The translations under genes were made by a program, and so were the position numbers. The notes beneath the pieces are model-generated. The model saw nothing but the letters and a program-made list of their open reading frames with translations. It was not told where the DNA came from and made no database searches. A DNA stretch of 64,000 nt from an uncultured Pseudomonadota bacterium (GTDB lineage: Bacteria; Myxococcota_A; Bradymonadia; Bradymonadales; Bradymonadaceae). Location of the stretch: NCBI GenBank assembly GCA_913057905.1, contig CAJXPB010000008.1, forward strand, positions 1 to 64,000. Reading direction: 5' to 3'. Positions 1 to 9,187 of this stretch are shown piece after piece (positions within the stretch are counted from its first letter, which is position 1; every line of letters starts with the position of its first letter).

Positions 1-90
1 ACGGGCGGGATGTGGCGTGTTATCCAGGTTCCTATCGCGCTCGGTCACCCGAGCTGGCTTGTCAAAGAGCGTGCCGACAGGAGCGTTGCC

Positions 91-253
91 GTTCCGTCGG
101 CGGACGCAGCATTGTATGGATGCCGCGTCGCCTGTCAAGAGGTTTCTCTGTGACGTGTCGTCACGCCGAAGTGGCGTGTCGATGTCGTGCAGATGTCATG
201 ATCTTGAGTCGGCTCCGCGTGACGGAAGAACGTTCCGTCGGCGGACGCGGCAT
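91..253. repeat. Pair of 22-bp direct repeats in the gene-free left edge
   Basis: The first 277 bases hold no gene I can support. They contain two copies of a 22-base word beginning GTTCCGTCGGCGGACGC at 91-112 and 232-253, differing at one base. Each copy has a small internal dyad (CGTC/GACG). The copies lie 141 bp apart, downstream of the oxyR stop codon. A function as regulator site, end of an upstream gene or decayed repeat cannot be decided from this window. Confidence 0.4.
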
Positions 254-277
254 CCTAAGGAAAGGGCGGCCGTGACG

Positions 278-1222
278 TCAAGTGGCATTATTGGATTGGG
301 CCTCGAGCCACTCGCGGACCCGTTGGCCATTGGCCTCGTCCTCGACGGCGTCCCCCAGAAACGACGCCATCTCCTCGACGCTGTCTCTGCGCGCCGACGA
401 GCGCCGCGTCACGAGGACGATCTCTCGGGAGGCCGGCGGCTCCAGGGGCCGGATCGAGACCTCATCGTTGAAGCGCACGGCCAGCGACGGGAAGAGGCTG
501 ATCCCCCAGCCCGCACGCACGAACTCTCGGATCGTCTCGAGGCTGGTGGCGCGAAACTGACGGCGCAGCTCGGAGGGCGGCGCCTTACAGGCCTCCAGGG
601 CGTGGTCACGCAAACAATGCCCCTCGTCGAGCAGAAGCAAGTCGCCGGCATCGACGTCGTTGAGGGCGATCGACTGTTGGTCTTCGAGCGGGTCACCCGG
701 GGGCACCGCCGCAAAGAAGGTCTCATCGTAGGCATGGACCGTCTCGAGGTCGTCGGGGATGTCGAAGGGCAGCGCGATCACCGCGGCATCGAGCCGATGT
801 TCCTGCACATCCTCCAGCAGGCCCTCCGTCAGCCCCTCGCGGATCTCGATGTCGAGCTGCGGGTGGGCCCGTTCCAGGTCCATCAGAACTCTGGGCAACA
901 GATAGGGGCCGACCGTGGCGATGACGCCCAGCCGAAAGCGACCCTCGAGTTTGCCCAGATGAATGGCACTGGCCATCTCCTCGAGCGCATCGACTTCGGT
1001 GAGGACCTCGTTGATCTGGTCGAGTAGCTCTCGGCCCTCTTCGGTGACGCGCGTCCCGCGCGAGGTCCGCTCGAAGATCTTGACGCCGAGCTCTTCTTCG
1101 AGTTGTCGGACACCCTCGCTGAGCGACGGTTGCGAGACTTCACATGCCCTCGCGGCGGCGCTCATCGAACCCCACTCACGGACGGCGGCGGCGTAGCGAA
1201 GTCGGACGAAGCTGACAGACAT
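278..1222 (-). CDS. oxyR: LysR-family hydrogen-peroxide sensor OxyR
   Basis: Transcriptional activator of peroxide defence, cytoplasmic, expected to bind DNA as a tetramer. The 314-residue protein has an N-terminal LysR winged helix (about residues 10-60, with the SQPSLSEGVRQLEEELG core) and a C-terminal periplasmic-binding-like sensor domain. The sensor has the OxyR signature GHCLRDHALEAC, giving Cys203 and Cys212 with the same nine-residue spacing as the redox pair of E. coli OxyR. The start is set at the ATG at 1222, which follows GAGGG; an upstream ATG at 1246 would add eight residues. It lies downstream of a penicillin-acylase-type gene on the same strand, about 90 bp away. No catalase or peroxiredoxin gene is adjacent, so its targets are not evident here. 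Confidence 0.88.
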   Translation of the reverse strand: MSVSFVRLRYAAAVREWGSMSAAARACEVSQPSLSEGVRQLEEELGVKIFERTSRGTRVTEEGRELLDQINEVLTEVDALEEMASAIHLGKLEGRFRLGVIATVGPYLLPRVLMDLERAHPQLDIEIREGLTEGLLEDVQEHRLDAAVIALPFDIPDDLETVHAYDETFFAAVPPGDPLEDQQSIALNDVDAGDLLLLDEGHCLRDHALEACKAPPSELRRQFRATSLETIREFVRAGWGISLFPSLAVRFNDEVSIRPLEPPASREIVLVTRRSSARRDSVEEMASFLGDAVEDEANGQRVREWLEAQSNNAT

Positions 1223-1314
1223 CGGGCCCTCGAATGCAGGGATCACGGATTGGTGTCACAGAGGAGACTGGGGGCACCAATAACCCTCGCCCGCGCCCTC
1301 GTGCAACCGCCCGA

Positions 1315-4053
1315 TCACTGATCCGTGGGTCCGACGGTGAGCGTCTCCTCGGCGTTCGCGTCCACCGCCTGACGTTCAAAGAGAAGATCCGTGGGTGTAT
1401 TCGACAGCCATTCGTCGATCAGGTTGTTGTAGTAGGGCGAATCCTCGTGGTTGCTCTGGCCTCCCGGCAGCGAAAAGCTGCCGCGCACTCCGTCGTCGGT
1501 CGCCTCGAAGACGACCCGTACCGACGGGCCATTTCGGTGGGAGTAGTCGCCCCCGTTGGCCACCGGAGAGGCGACGTCGACGGTGTAGTACCCGCCGTCA
1601 TTGACGTAGGGCCCCTCCTGGCGAACCGTCAGACCCCCGCCCGACAGCAGGCTTCGAAGGGTCACCGTATGTTCAAAGCCCCATCGCCAATCATCGGGCG
1701 CTCCCGTGCCGTAGGTATCGTCCAGGGCGTCGGCGGTTTTCTCGATGGCGGTGACCACCACATCGGCCTCGGTCTCGGTGGTCCCATCGGTCTCGACGTT
1801 GTCGAAGTAGGCGTCGCCGTTGCTCAGCTCCCCGGGTGCATCGAACAGATAGATCAGCGCCTCCTGAACCCGGCCCCAGGAGTCGAGGCCGTAGTCCGAG
1901 GCGAGGGGCTGGAGCTCGTCAGAAAACGCAGCATCGGAGAGTCGGGGTATCAACGCGTGGAAGGCGGCGCACCCGATCGATTCGGTGACCTCGTCGCCAC
2001 TCTCGACTTTGGTGGCGTCGTTGGGATTGGTCCCGTCGACGCCGTCGGGACAGGTGTAGTTCCAGTCGCTGAGCGCCGAGACGACCGATTGCCCGGCGGA
2101 GCTGAGGTCTCCGGAGTTCGCGTTGGCGGTCTCGAGCACGTGGGGCACCAGGATTTCGGCGTGCTTCGAGAAGGTGTCGGCCTGGATGTCGTGCATCGTC
2201 TGGGCGGTCAGGTCGTTGCCACCGTCGTTGAGCATCTCGACGATCCGGGCATGGCGGTGTCCCAGCGCCGGCGGGGATTGCCAGGGGACGTGTCCGTCGT
2301 TGGCGGCGTTGCCGTCGGTGTAGCTACCATCGAAGTCGTTGTTCGCCGTGACGATCGTGCCGTTGGGGGGATTGGTCAGGCCGGGTTCCTCGCTGTCGGC
2401 GACGAAACCCTGCCATTCGGCCTGGCCCTGACCGGGCAGCGGCAGCCAATTTGGGAACTGGTCGGCCCAGGGTCGGCTCGGGATCGAACCGGCCGGCTTC
2501 CAGCCGATGTTCCCCTGGACGTCGATGAAGACCCAGTTTTGGTTGATCGCTCGCACGGGCTCGAGCGCGCTTTTCGCTTCTTCGACGGAGTTCGCCGTCA
2601 TCAGGTCGCGGATAAAATCGATGTCGTTGCCCGGCTCGTTGAGCACCCACTTGATCGTCGTCGCCGTCCCCTCCTCTTCGTCCTTCCGGATGATCGGACC
2701 GTGATGGGGCACGTATTCGACGGTGTGCTCGACGTTCTCGCCGTTGGCGACTTCGACGGTAAAGGTCTTCTCGATGATGGGGACCTGCGTCTGCTGGCCA
2801 TCCTCTTCGAATACCACCGTGTCACCCTGGGGGCCGAGTTGCTCGACGTACGCATCGGCGAGGTCGAGTTGAGCCGTCGTCACCCCCCAGCCGACATTCT
2901 CATTGTGCCCGATCACCACGCCGGGAACCGAAGGGATCGAGGCACCGGCCACATGCAGGTCGCCCTCGCCGTTTGTCTTGGAGTCGAGCTCGACCATATG
3001 CCAGATCGGCGGGGTATTCAGCGACAGGTGCGGGTCATTGGCCAACAGCGCGTTTCCGTCCTGGGTGCGCTGCGGAGCGACGACCCAGTTGTTCGAGCCG
3101 TCGTGGGCGGTTCGGGGTCCAAAGAGCAGCGACGGGGCCGAGCGCATCTGGCGATACGAACGCTCGAGCAGCGATTTCATCGGGTTCAACCTCTCCCATG
3201 CGCCCTCGTAGGAATTGATCGGCTCGGCCTGCTCGCTGGAGCCCCCCAGAGACATCGGCTGACTCGCCTGAGCGGCGTCGATGACGTTGCTCTCGAGGCC
3301 TGGTTTCACCGAGATGAGATCCGAGGCGAGTGTATCGCCCAGGGTGGTGGCGGCGACCCCGCGGCTGAGGTCCTGGGTGGCGGTTTCACTGAGTTGGTAG
3401 GCCAACTGAAAATACAGCGCGATCGTGTCGCGGGGTTCCCAGTCGGGCACGGTGTCGTCTTTGACGAAGATGGTGCTGTCGTACTCCTTTGTCAGCTCGG
3501 CGCCGTTTTCGTTGTTGCGCATGTCACTGAGCCACGCGTTGACGCCCCCGGCGTAGGCCTGAAGCATCGCCTTAGTCTCGTCGGACGTCGCATCGTAGTA
3601 GGCCTGCGCCAACGACTCTCCCTCCCGGGTCTTCATCAGCCGTTGGAACTGGCGGTCGGGGCCGACCCCGCTCGACCCGATGAGTGTAGACAATTCGCCG
3701 AGCGTCTGCCGGCGAATTACGTCCATCTGAAACATGCGCGCATCGGCGTGGAAGTACCCCTGGGCCCGGTAGCAGTCGAGGTTCGTCTGGCAATCCAAGT
3801 GCAACACACCCGACGAGTCGAACTGAACGGTCACCGGTGCCGAAAGACCCGGGATCTGCAGGTCGGTCTGCATGCCGCCATCATCCGTATCCCCGACATC
3901 GCCGCCATCCTCGATGTCGGCCACGTCCGAGGTACCCGTGTCGGCCGGCGGATCGGAGTCGTCACTGCACCCGACAAGCGTCGTCGCCACGAGCCCCAGA
4001 GCCGCCACGATGATCGTCCAGTGATTCGTCGCCCAACCTTGTCCCGTCCGCAT
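1315..4053 (-). CDS. Penicillin acylase family (Ntn-hydrolase) lipoprotein
   Basis: Predicted exported amidase of the penicillin G acylase/AHL acylase superfamily, hydrolysing an amide such as a beta-lactam side chain, an acyl-homoserine lactone or a peptide-like substrate. About 912 residues. It has an N-terminal lipoprotein signal (lipobox LVGC), then an Asp-rich linker, then the acylase fold. The motif DGSNNWVVAPQRT near residue 320 supplies the Ser expected to become the N-terminal nucleophile after autoprocessing. The downstream block with ANDPHL is typical of the beta chain. The start at 4053 has AAAGG seven bases upstream; an in-frame ATG at 4068 is the alternative. A 107-bp gap separates it from the divergent aldo/keto reductase. 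The physiological substrate cannot be read from sequence. Confidence 0.87.
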   Translation of the reverse strand: MRTGQGWATNHWTIIVAALGLVATTLVGCSDDSDPPADTGTSDVADIEDGGDVGDTDDGGMQTDLQIPGLSAPVTVQFDSSGVLHLDCQTNLDCYRAQGYFHADARMFQMDVIRRQTLGELSTLIGSSGVGPDRQFQRLMKTREGESLAQAYYDATSDETKAMLQAYAGGVNAWLSDMRNNENGAELTKEYDSTIFVKDDTVPDWEPRDTIALYFQLAYQLSETATQDLSRGVAATTLGDTLASDLISVKPGLESNVIDAAQASQPMSLGGSSEQAEPINSYEGAWERLNPMKSLLERSYRQMRSAPSLLFGPRTAHDGSNNWVVAPQRTQDGNALLANDPHLSLNTPPIWHMVELDSKTNGEGDLHVAGASIPSVPGVVIGHNENVGWGVTTAQLDLADAYVEQLGPQGDTVVFEEDGQQTQVPIIEKTFTVEVANGENVEHTVEYVPHHGPIIRKDEEEGTATTIKWVLNEPGNDIDFIRDLMTANSVEEAKSALEPVRAINQNWVFIDVQGNIGWKPAGSIPSRPWADQFPNWLPLPGQGQAEWQGFVADSEEPGLTNPPNGTIVTANNDFDGSYTDGNAANDGHVPWQSPPALGHRHARIVEMLNDGGNDLTAQTMHDIQADTFSKHAEILVPHVLETANANSGDLSSAGQSVVSALSDWNYTCPDGVDGTNPNDATKVESGDEVTESIGCAAFHALIPRLSDAAFSDELQPLASDYGLDSWGRVQEALIYLFDAPGELSNGDAYFDNVETDGTTETEADVVVTAIEKTADALDDTYGTGAPDDWRWGFEHTVTLRSLLSGGGLTVRQEGPYVNDGGYYTVDVASPVANGGDYSHRNGPSVRVVFEATDDGVRGSFSLPGGQSNHEDSPYYNNLIDEWLSNTPTDLLFERQAVDANAEETLTVGPTDQ

Positions 4054-4160
4054 CGCATCGCCTTTCATAGAGGTATCGTTTGGATGTCTCCTTGAAGCCA
4101 ATCGTAACACAGGGCACGGTTGCCCAGAAAGATGACTATCCTCCAGCAGATTGACCACAT

Positions 4161-5150
4161 ATGGACTATCGATTTCTCGGAAACACCGGCGTGCGCGTCT
4201 CGGAGCTGTGCTTTGGCACCATGTCCTTCGGGGCGGAGGCCGACCCCGACACGTCGGCGGCGATGTTTCGGCGCTGCCGCGAGGCGGGCGTCAACTTCTT
4301 TGACACCGCCGACCTCTACTCGGACGGCCGCTCCGAAGAGATCCTCGGAGAGCTGATTCAGGGGTGCCGCGACGAGATCGTCCTGGCGACCAAAGCGTAC
4401 TTTCCGACCGGCAACGGACCCAACGAGCGCGGCAGCTCCCGGTATCATCTGGTGCGCGCCGTCGAGGCGAGCCTGCGCAGGCTGGGCACCGATCGCATCG
4501 ACATCCTTTATCTGCACCGATTCGACGAACGGACCGATCTGCGCCAGACCCTCCGCGCGGTCGACCACCTCGTCGAGCAGGGCAAGATCCTGTACCCGGC
4601 CGCCAGCAACTTCGCGGCCTGGCAGGTGGCCAAGTCCCTGGGATTGCAGGCGATGCACGACTGGGCCGAACTCATCTGCATCCAGCCGATGTACAATCTG
4701 CTGAAGCGGCAGGCCGAAGTCGAGCTGCTGCCGATGGCGCAGTCCGAAAACCTGGGCGTCGTCCCCTACAGTCCGCTCGCCGCCGGCCTGTTGACCGGCA
4801 AATACACAGACGGCGATCCCGATGAAGGTCGGCTCGTGGGTAACGATCTGTACCGGGCCCGCTACGGAGAACCGACGGCCAACCGAGGGGCCGCCCGGTT
4901 TGTGGAGTTCGCCCGCGAACACGGCTACGACCCCGTCCCGCTGGCGGTGCGCTGGGTCGCCTCGCACCCGGCGGTGACCGCGCCGATCATCGGCGCTCGA
5001 AACGTCGAGCAGCTCGAGGGATCATTGGCGGCGGCGGACCTGAAGATGGACGAGGCGCTGCGCTCCGAGATCAGCGACCTGGTTCCGGCACCGCCACCGG
5101 CGACGGATCGAACCGAAGAACAGGCCGGGCACGGATTCGGCGCACGTTGA
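4161..5150 (+). CDS. Aldo/keto reductase
   Basis: NADPH-dependent carbonyl reductase with a TIM-barrel fold, cytoplasmic, 329 residues, normal for the family. The catalytic tetrad is visible: Asp48 and Tyr53 in FFDTADLYSDGRSE, Lys78 in LATKAY and His119 in YLHRFD. The C-terminal NADP-binding part (PIIGARNVEQLEGS) is present, so the gene is full length. It is divergent from the acylase gene and 63 bp upstream of glyoxalase I on the same strand. This suggests a small aldehyde/2-oxoaldehyde detoxification group. No strong ribosome-binding site is visible ahead of the ATG. The substrate is not predictable beyond the family. Confidence 0.88.
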   Translation: MDYRFLGNTGVRVSELCFGTMSFGAEADPDTSAAMFRRCREAGVNFFDTADLYSDGRSEEILGELIQGCRDEIVLATKAYFPTGNGPNERGSSRYHLVRAVEASLRRLGTDRIDILYLHRFDERTDLRQTLRAVDHLVEQGKILYPAASNFAAWQVAKSLGLQAMHDWAELICIQPMYNLLKRQAEVELLPMAQSENLGVVPYSPLAAGLLTGKYTDGDPDEGRLVGNDLYRARYGEPTANRGAARFVEFAREHGYDPVPLAVRWVASHPAVTAPIIGARNVEQLEGSLAAADLKMDEALRSEISDLVPAPPPATDRTEEQAGHGFGAR

Positions 5151-5213
5151 TATTTGTGCCCCCGCCCTTAGTTGTCATGGAGCAATCAATGTGCCTTGAA
5201 CGACGGAGACGAC

Positions 5214-5636
5214 ATGGAGTTTCTGCACAGCATGGTCCGGGTTCGCGACCTCGACGAATCCCTTCACTTCTTTTGCGATCTGTTGGGCCTGGAGGAGGTC
5301 CGACGTAAGGAGGTCGAGTCCGGCGAGTATACGCTGGTCTTTCTGAAGGCGCCCGGCGACGACCAGGCGACCGTCGAGCTGACCTACAACTGGGACGTCC
5401 CCGACACCTACGGCAACGCCCGCAACTTCGGGCACCTGGCCTTTCGGGTCGACGACATCTACGAGACCTGCCAGCGACTCAAGGAAGGCGGCGTCACGAT
5501 CAATCGACCGCCGTCGGACGGCTACATGGCCTTTGTGAAATCGCCCGATGATATTTCGGTCGAGCTGCTCCAGAAAGGCGACCCGCTGGAGCCAAAGGAG
5601 CCCTGGAAATCGATGGACAAGACCGGCTCCTGGTAG
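5214..5636 (+). CDS. gloA: Glyoxalase I-like (VOC fold) lactoylglutathione lyase
   Basis: Converts the hemithioacetal of methylglyoxal and a thiol into the lactoyl thioester. The 140-residue protein has two beta-alpha-beta-beta-beta units. Metal ligands equivalent to those of E. coli GloA can be placed at His5, Glu55 (TVELTYNW), His74 (NFGHLAFRVDD) and Glu117 (ISVELLQK). The start chosen is the ATG at 5214, which puts the His5 ligand in its usual place and is preceded by CGGAG; an upstream in-frame start at 5172 is unlikely. It follows the aldo/keto reductase and ends at a strong terminator, so the two may share a transcript. Confidence 0.87.
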   Translation: MEFLHSMVRVRDLDESLHFFCDLLGLEEVRRKEVESGEYTLVFLKAPGDDQATVELTYNWDVPDTYGNARNFGHLAFRVDDIYETCQRLKEGGVTINRPPSDGYMAFVKSPDDISVELLQKGDPLEPKEPWKSMDKTGSW

Positions 5637-5660
5637 AGCCTTCGACAATCGACCGATCAA

Positions 5661-5697
5661 AAAGAGGGCTGCCTCCCGACGGAGGCAGCCCTCTTTT
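5661..5697. terminator. Bidirectional intrinsic terminator between gloA and desaturase
   Basis: A 16-bp perfect stem (AAAGAGGGCTGCCTCC and its complement) closes a four-base CGAC loop, with A and T runs at the two ends. It lies between two convergent genes, so it can stop transcription from both sides. Confidence 0.92.
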
Positions 5698-5721
5698 GTA
5701 TCTTTTCTATGTACGCAGACC

Positions 5722-6861
5722 TCAGACGCGGGCCGGTTCGAGCTCGCCCTGTTCTTCGACGATCTCTCGCCAGCGCTCAAAGGCTTCGATGGCCTGCTCT
5801 TCGGCCTCGATCCGGGCGGCACGGAGGTCTTCGCGGGCCTGTTCCTGCACCTTCTCGGCCTTGCGCGACCACTCACTGCGCCGGGCCTTCATAGTTTCGA
5901 GGGCCTCTTCGAGCCGCTCCTCGGCGGATTCGACGCGCTGGCGCATCGACTCGGACCACTCGTCCATCTGCGCGGCGTACTCCTCGCGCATGCGTTTCCA
6001 GCGGCGACGAAGCCGATGGTCGATGGCGCTGCGGCGAAGATCCTCGGCCAGGCCGAGCTTGCTGAGCGTCCAGATGAACCACTTGGTCGGGTCGAACTGA
6101 TACCAGCGATAGCCGTTGCGGTAGTCGCCGGGAAAGGTGTGATGGAAGTTGTGGTAGCCCTCGCCGAGGGTGAGCACCGCCAGGACGCCGTTGTCACGGG
6201 CGCTCTCATCGGCCGCCCAGGGACGGCTGCCCCACATGTGAGCCAGGGAGTTGATAAAGAAGGTCAGGTGGTGGAGCACCACGACGCGGATGAGTCCGGC
6301 CCAGAGCAGCATGCCCCAGACGCGGCCCGTCATCAGGCCGAGCCCCAGGGGAATCAGGACGTTGAACGCCGTGCTGATGAGCATGTAGTTGTCGTGTTGC
6401 CACTGGCAGAGCGGGTCTTTTTTGAGGTCCGGCGCGCTGTCGAAGTCGTCGTGGCGCTTGCCCTCGACCATGACCCAGAGCATGTGGGCCCACAGAAAGC
6501 CCTTCTGGATGTTGTAGGGATCGTCTTCGGTGTCGGTGTGCTGGTGGTGGTAGCGGTGCGAGGCCGACCAGGCGATCACGCTGTTTTGCCAGGTCGCCGC
6601 GCCCAGTATCAGCATGGCGTAGCGGACCGGCTTGGGTGCCCACCACGCGCGGTGGGAGAACATCCGATGATACCCGGCGGTAATGCCCATGCCCGTCAGA
6701 AACCAGAGCACGACAAAGGCCGTCGGTTCGGCCCAGTGAATGCCGTAATTGGCAATGTAGAGGGGGGCGAGAGTGATCGCCAGAAGGGGCGTGACGATCA
6801 GGAACGCCGCGTTCATCCAAAGGATACCCGGCTTGTCGCCGGATTCGCCGCTGTAATGCAT
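5722..6861 (-). CDS. Acyl-CoA/acyl-lipid delta-9-type fatty acid desaturase with coiled-coil tail
   Basis: Integral-membrane di-iron desaturase introducing a cis double bond into acyl chains, probably to adjust membrane fluidity. It is 379 residues with four hydrophobic helices. The three histidine boxes are HRMFSH (65-70), HRYHH (102-106) and HNFHH (237-241), the pattern of the stearoyl-CoA desaturase family. After about residue 285 the protein continues for roughly 95 residues of Arg/Glu/Ala-rich sequence predicted to be a long coiled coil. That tail is not part of the usual catalytic domain, and bacterial homologues are commonly shorter. It converges on gloA across the bidirectional terminator. 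Electron donors are not encoded nearby. Confidence 0.9.
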   Translation of the reverse strand: MHYSGESGDKPGILWMNAAFLIVTPLLAITLAPLYIANYGIHWAEPTAFVVLWFLTGMGITAGYHRMFSHRAWWAPKPVRYAMLILGAATWQNSVIAWSASHRYHHQHTDTEDDPYNIQKGFLWAHMLWVMVEGKRHDDFDSAPDLKKDPLCQWQHDNYMLISTAFNVLIPLGLGLMTGRVWGMLLWAGLIRVVVLHHLTFFINSLAHMWGSRPWAADESARDNGVLAVLTLGEGYHNFHHTFPGDYRNGYRWYQFDPTKWFIWTLSKLGLAEDLRRSAIDHRLRRRWKRMREEYAAQMDEWSESMRQRVESAEERLEEALETMKARRSEWSRKAEKVQEQAREDLRAARIEAEEQAIEAFERWREIVEEQGELEPARV

Positions 6862-7044
6862 GATATCGGTCGCTTGTGGAGGTCCGTCCAGTTTCTCACA
6901 TCCTGCAGTCTCGCCCTAGCACAAACCACCCACTTCACAAAACGAAGAACCGGTCGGAATCGCTCTCAGCGCTCATTAAATTGATGGGTCCATTGTTTTC
7001 GTCTACACCTGCCCAAGTGATTGCCTGACGAACCCCCTTGATCG

Positions 7045-9180
7045 ATGTCCGAGACTCCATCCCCACAGACGCATGATTCCCGGGAGACGACGCCCGGCCG
7101 GTGGCGCCTCGCCTGGCTGCTCCTGGCGGTCCCCGGCCTGGTCCAGATCTGGCGGCTCGCCGTGGCGGTGTGGGGACGTGTCGGCTACGGCTACGATCTG
7201 GAGTGGATGGAGGGTGGCGTACTGGTTCAGGCGCTTCGGATCACAGGGGGAGACCCGATCTATCAGGCGCCTTCGATCGACTACATTCCGTTTCTGTATC
7301 CGCCAGGATATTCCGCCGTGGTCGCGGCGTTGTCGTGGCCCTTCGGCCTCGGTCACCCCCTCGGGCGAGCAGTCAGCGTGGCGGCGCTTCTCGGGGCCTT
7401 CGGGGTCATCTACGTCCTGGGGCAGACCGAAGCTGCCCACGGCAGCCGACGCGGGTCGCCTCAAGGCTTCGACGTCGCGGCCGCCGTGGCGGCGACGCTG
7501 GGAATCGGATTCGTCATCACGGGCTATCCCTTTACAGAGGCGTGGTACGACATCGCCCGACCCGACTCTCTTTTGTGTGCCCTCCTTTTGGCCGGCACCT
7601 TCGGACTTCGGCACCACGCGCTGACCCACCCCGAAGACACCGAGCGATGGTGGCAGCCCAGAGTCGCGGGGTTTGCGGCGCTTTTGGGGCTGGCTTTTTT
7701 CGTAAAGCAGACCGCCGTCCTGTTTGTCGTGGCGGCGGGGCTCGGATTGTTGATCTTCAACTGGCGAGCCTTCTTCGTCTACACGGCGTCTTCGGGGGTC
7801 GTCGGTCTCGGCGGCACGGCCCTGGGCACCTGGTGGACCGACGGATATCTGTGGCGCTACATCTTCGTGTACCACCAGCGCCACGAGACCTCGTCGAAAC
7901 GTTTCTGGAACGCTTTCGACACCCTCTGGGCCGAATTTCCCGCGCTGTGTCTGGCAGCCGGACTGGCCGTCGCACTCGGCATCGTCGGACGGATCACCGG
8001 GCAGAGCCGCGCGGGGCGTCGCGCCGCCGACGGGTTGATCTACTGGGGATGGCTGGCCGCCGTCGGTGCGTTCGCCGGCGCGACGGGGATGGCCACGCAA
8101 TGGGCCGTCTCCAACACCTTCATGCCCTTTATCTTCTTCGGCGGCGCCGCGGTGGCGGCTGTCGGGAGCGGCCTGGGAACGTGGGCCGGCAGTCTCGGGG
8201 CCGGCCGGCGCACTCGGACGGCCGTGCGAGTGGTCGTCCTCTCGGCGCTCGGCATCGTCCTCTGGCAGGTCGACTGGGCTCCGCAAAAGTGGGTCCCCTC
8301 CCAGGACAGGTCGAAGGCCGGCGATGCTCTGGTCGAACGCATCGCCAGCTACGAAGGTCCCGTCTTCACTCCGTATTTCCCCTGGTACAACCATCTGGCG
8401 GGCAAACGGGCGTGGGTCCATCGAATGGGCATCACCGACACGACGTCGCTTCAGCCATACCGCTGCGACAAACGCGCAAAACAAAAACGGCTCATCTGCC
8501 CGACGGTCCCCGAGGACGAGCGCGACGTCGCCGGTCTGCGCACGTCGCTTCGCGAGGTGACCTTCGACGCCGTGATGTTACGGCCCTTCGATCCGCTGCG
8601 CCGGCATCTGGACGGGTATCGGTATGCCGACGAACTCGGCCCCGAACGGTTCCCGACCCCGACGACCGGATACAAGCTGCGACGGGTCGGCATCTGGGAG
8701 CCGGAGCGGCCCAAGAAACTACCCGAGAATGCCCGGATGCTCTTTGACTTCGAAGATTCCCGGCTCGAGGACTGGCAGCTCGAAGGGTCGGCCTGGGGAC
8801 GAGGCCCCGTCACGAGCGCCCTGCGCGGGCCGGGCCAACAACCGGTGGGCGGCTACTTCGGCGACCGCTTCATGAACTCGTTTCACGGCGGCGACGCATC
8901 GACGGGTGTGGCCACTTCGCCGCGCTTCACGATCGACGGGGCGACCCTGCACCTTCGCATCGGCGGCGGGACCCTCGACGACGACGTCGAAGCGGTGTTG
9001 GTCGGGCCCGAGGGGCGCACGCTGCGCCGGGCCGCCGGCGCACGTTCCGAGATGATGCGCCCGGTCGAGTGGAACGTCTCCGAGCTGAAGGGAACAGAGG
9101 TGCGCCTGGAACTTCGCGACCGAAGCTCCAAAGGCTGGGGTCACCTGCTGGTCGACAGCGTGTGGCTGGAGGGTCGCTAG
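7045..9180 (+). CDS. Polytopic membrane protein, GT-C glycosyltransferase-like, with C-terminal beta-sandwich
   Basis: A 711-residue protein with about ten hydrophobic segments between residues 22 and 420. The first loop carries an acidic motif (GYGYDLEWMEGG) followed by YPPGY, resembling the layout of GT-C/GT39-type membrane glycosyltransferases that use polyprenyl-phosphate sugars. Residues from about 555 to the end form a soluble domain (FDFEDSRLEDW to the C terminus) that looks like an all-beta carbohydrate-binding-type domain. The specific enzyme family cannot be named, and no other polysaccharide genes are adjacent. It is convergent with the next gene, with only seven bases between the stop codons. 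No strong ribosome-binding site is visible before the ATG. Confidence 0.7.
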   Translation: MSETPSPQTHDSRETTPGRWRLAWLLLAVPGLVQIWRLAVAVWGRVGYGYDLEWMEGGVLVQALRITGGDPIYQAPSIDYIPFLYPPGYSAVVAALSWPFGLGHPLGRAVSVAALLGAFGVIYVLGQTEAAHGSRRGSPQGFDVAAAVAATLGIGFVITGYPFTEAWYDIARPDSLLCALLLAGTFGLRHHALTHPEDTERWWQPRVAGFAALLGLAFFVKQTAVLFVVAAGLGLLIFNWRAFFVYTASSGVVGLGGTALGTWWTDGYLWRYIFVYHQRHETSSKRFWNAFDTLWAEFPALCLAAGLAVALGIVGRITGQSRAGRRAADGLIYWGWLAAVGAFAGATGMATQWAVSNTFMPFIFFGGAAVAAVGSGLGTWAGSLGAGRRTRTAVRVVVLSALGIVLWQVDWAPQKWVPSQDRSKAGDALVERIASYEGPVFTPYFPWYNHLAGKRAWVHRMGITDTTSLQPYRCDKRAKQKRLICPTVPEDERDVAGLRTSLREVTFDAVMLRPFDPLRRHLDGYRYADELGPERFPTPTTGYKLRRVGIWEPERPKKLPENARMLFDFEDSRLEDWQLEGSAWGRGPVTSALRGPGQQPVGGYFGDRFMNSFHGGDASTGVATSPRFTIDGATLHLRIGGGTLDDDVEAVLVGPEGRTLRRAAGARSEMMRPVEWNVSELKGTEVRLELRDRSSKGWGHLLVDSVWLEGR

Positions 9181-9187
9181 CGCGCCG

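Noticed and set aside
12..275. Plus-strand 87-codon frame at the left edge
   Set aside because: No ribosome-binding site, unnatural composition (Arg/Cys-rich) and overlap with direct repeats.
1234..4095. A 953-codon open frame on the plus strand opposite the acylase gene
   Set aside because: The minus-strand frame has a lipoprotein signal, the Ser nucleophile motif and full acylase homology; the plus frame is an antisense shadow typical of high-GC DNA.
5548..6984. Plus-strand frame over the desaturase gene
   Set aside because: The minus frame has all three His boxes; the plus frame is a shadow crossing the terminator.
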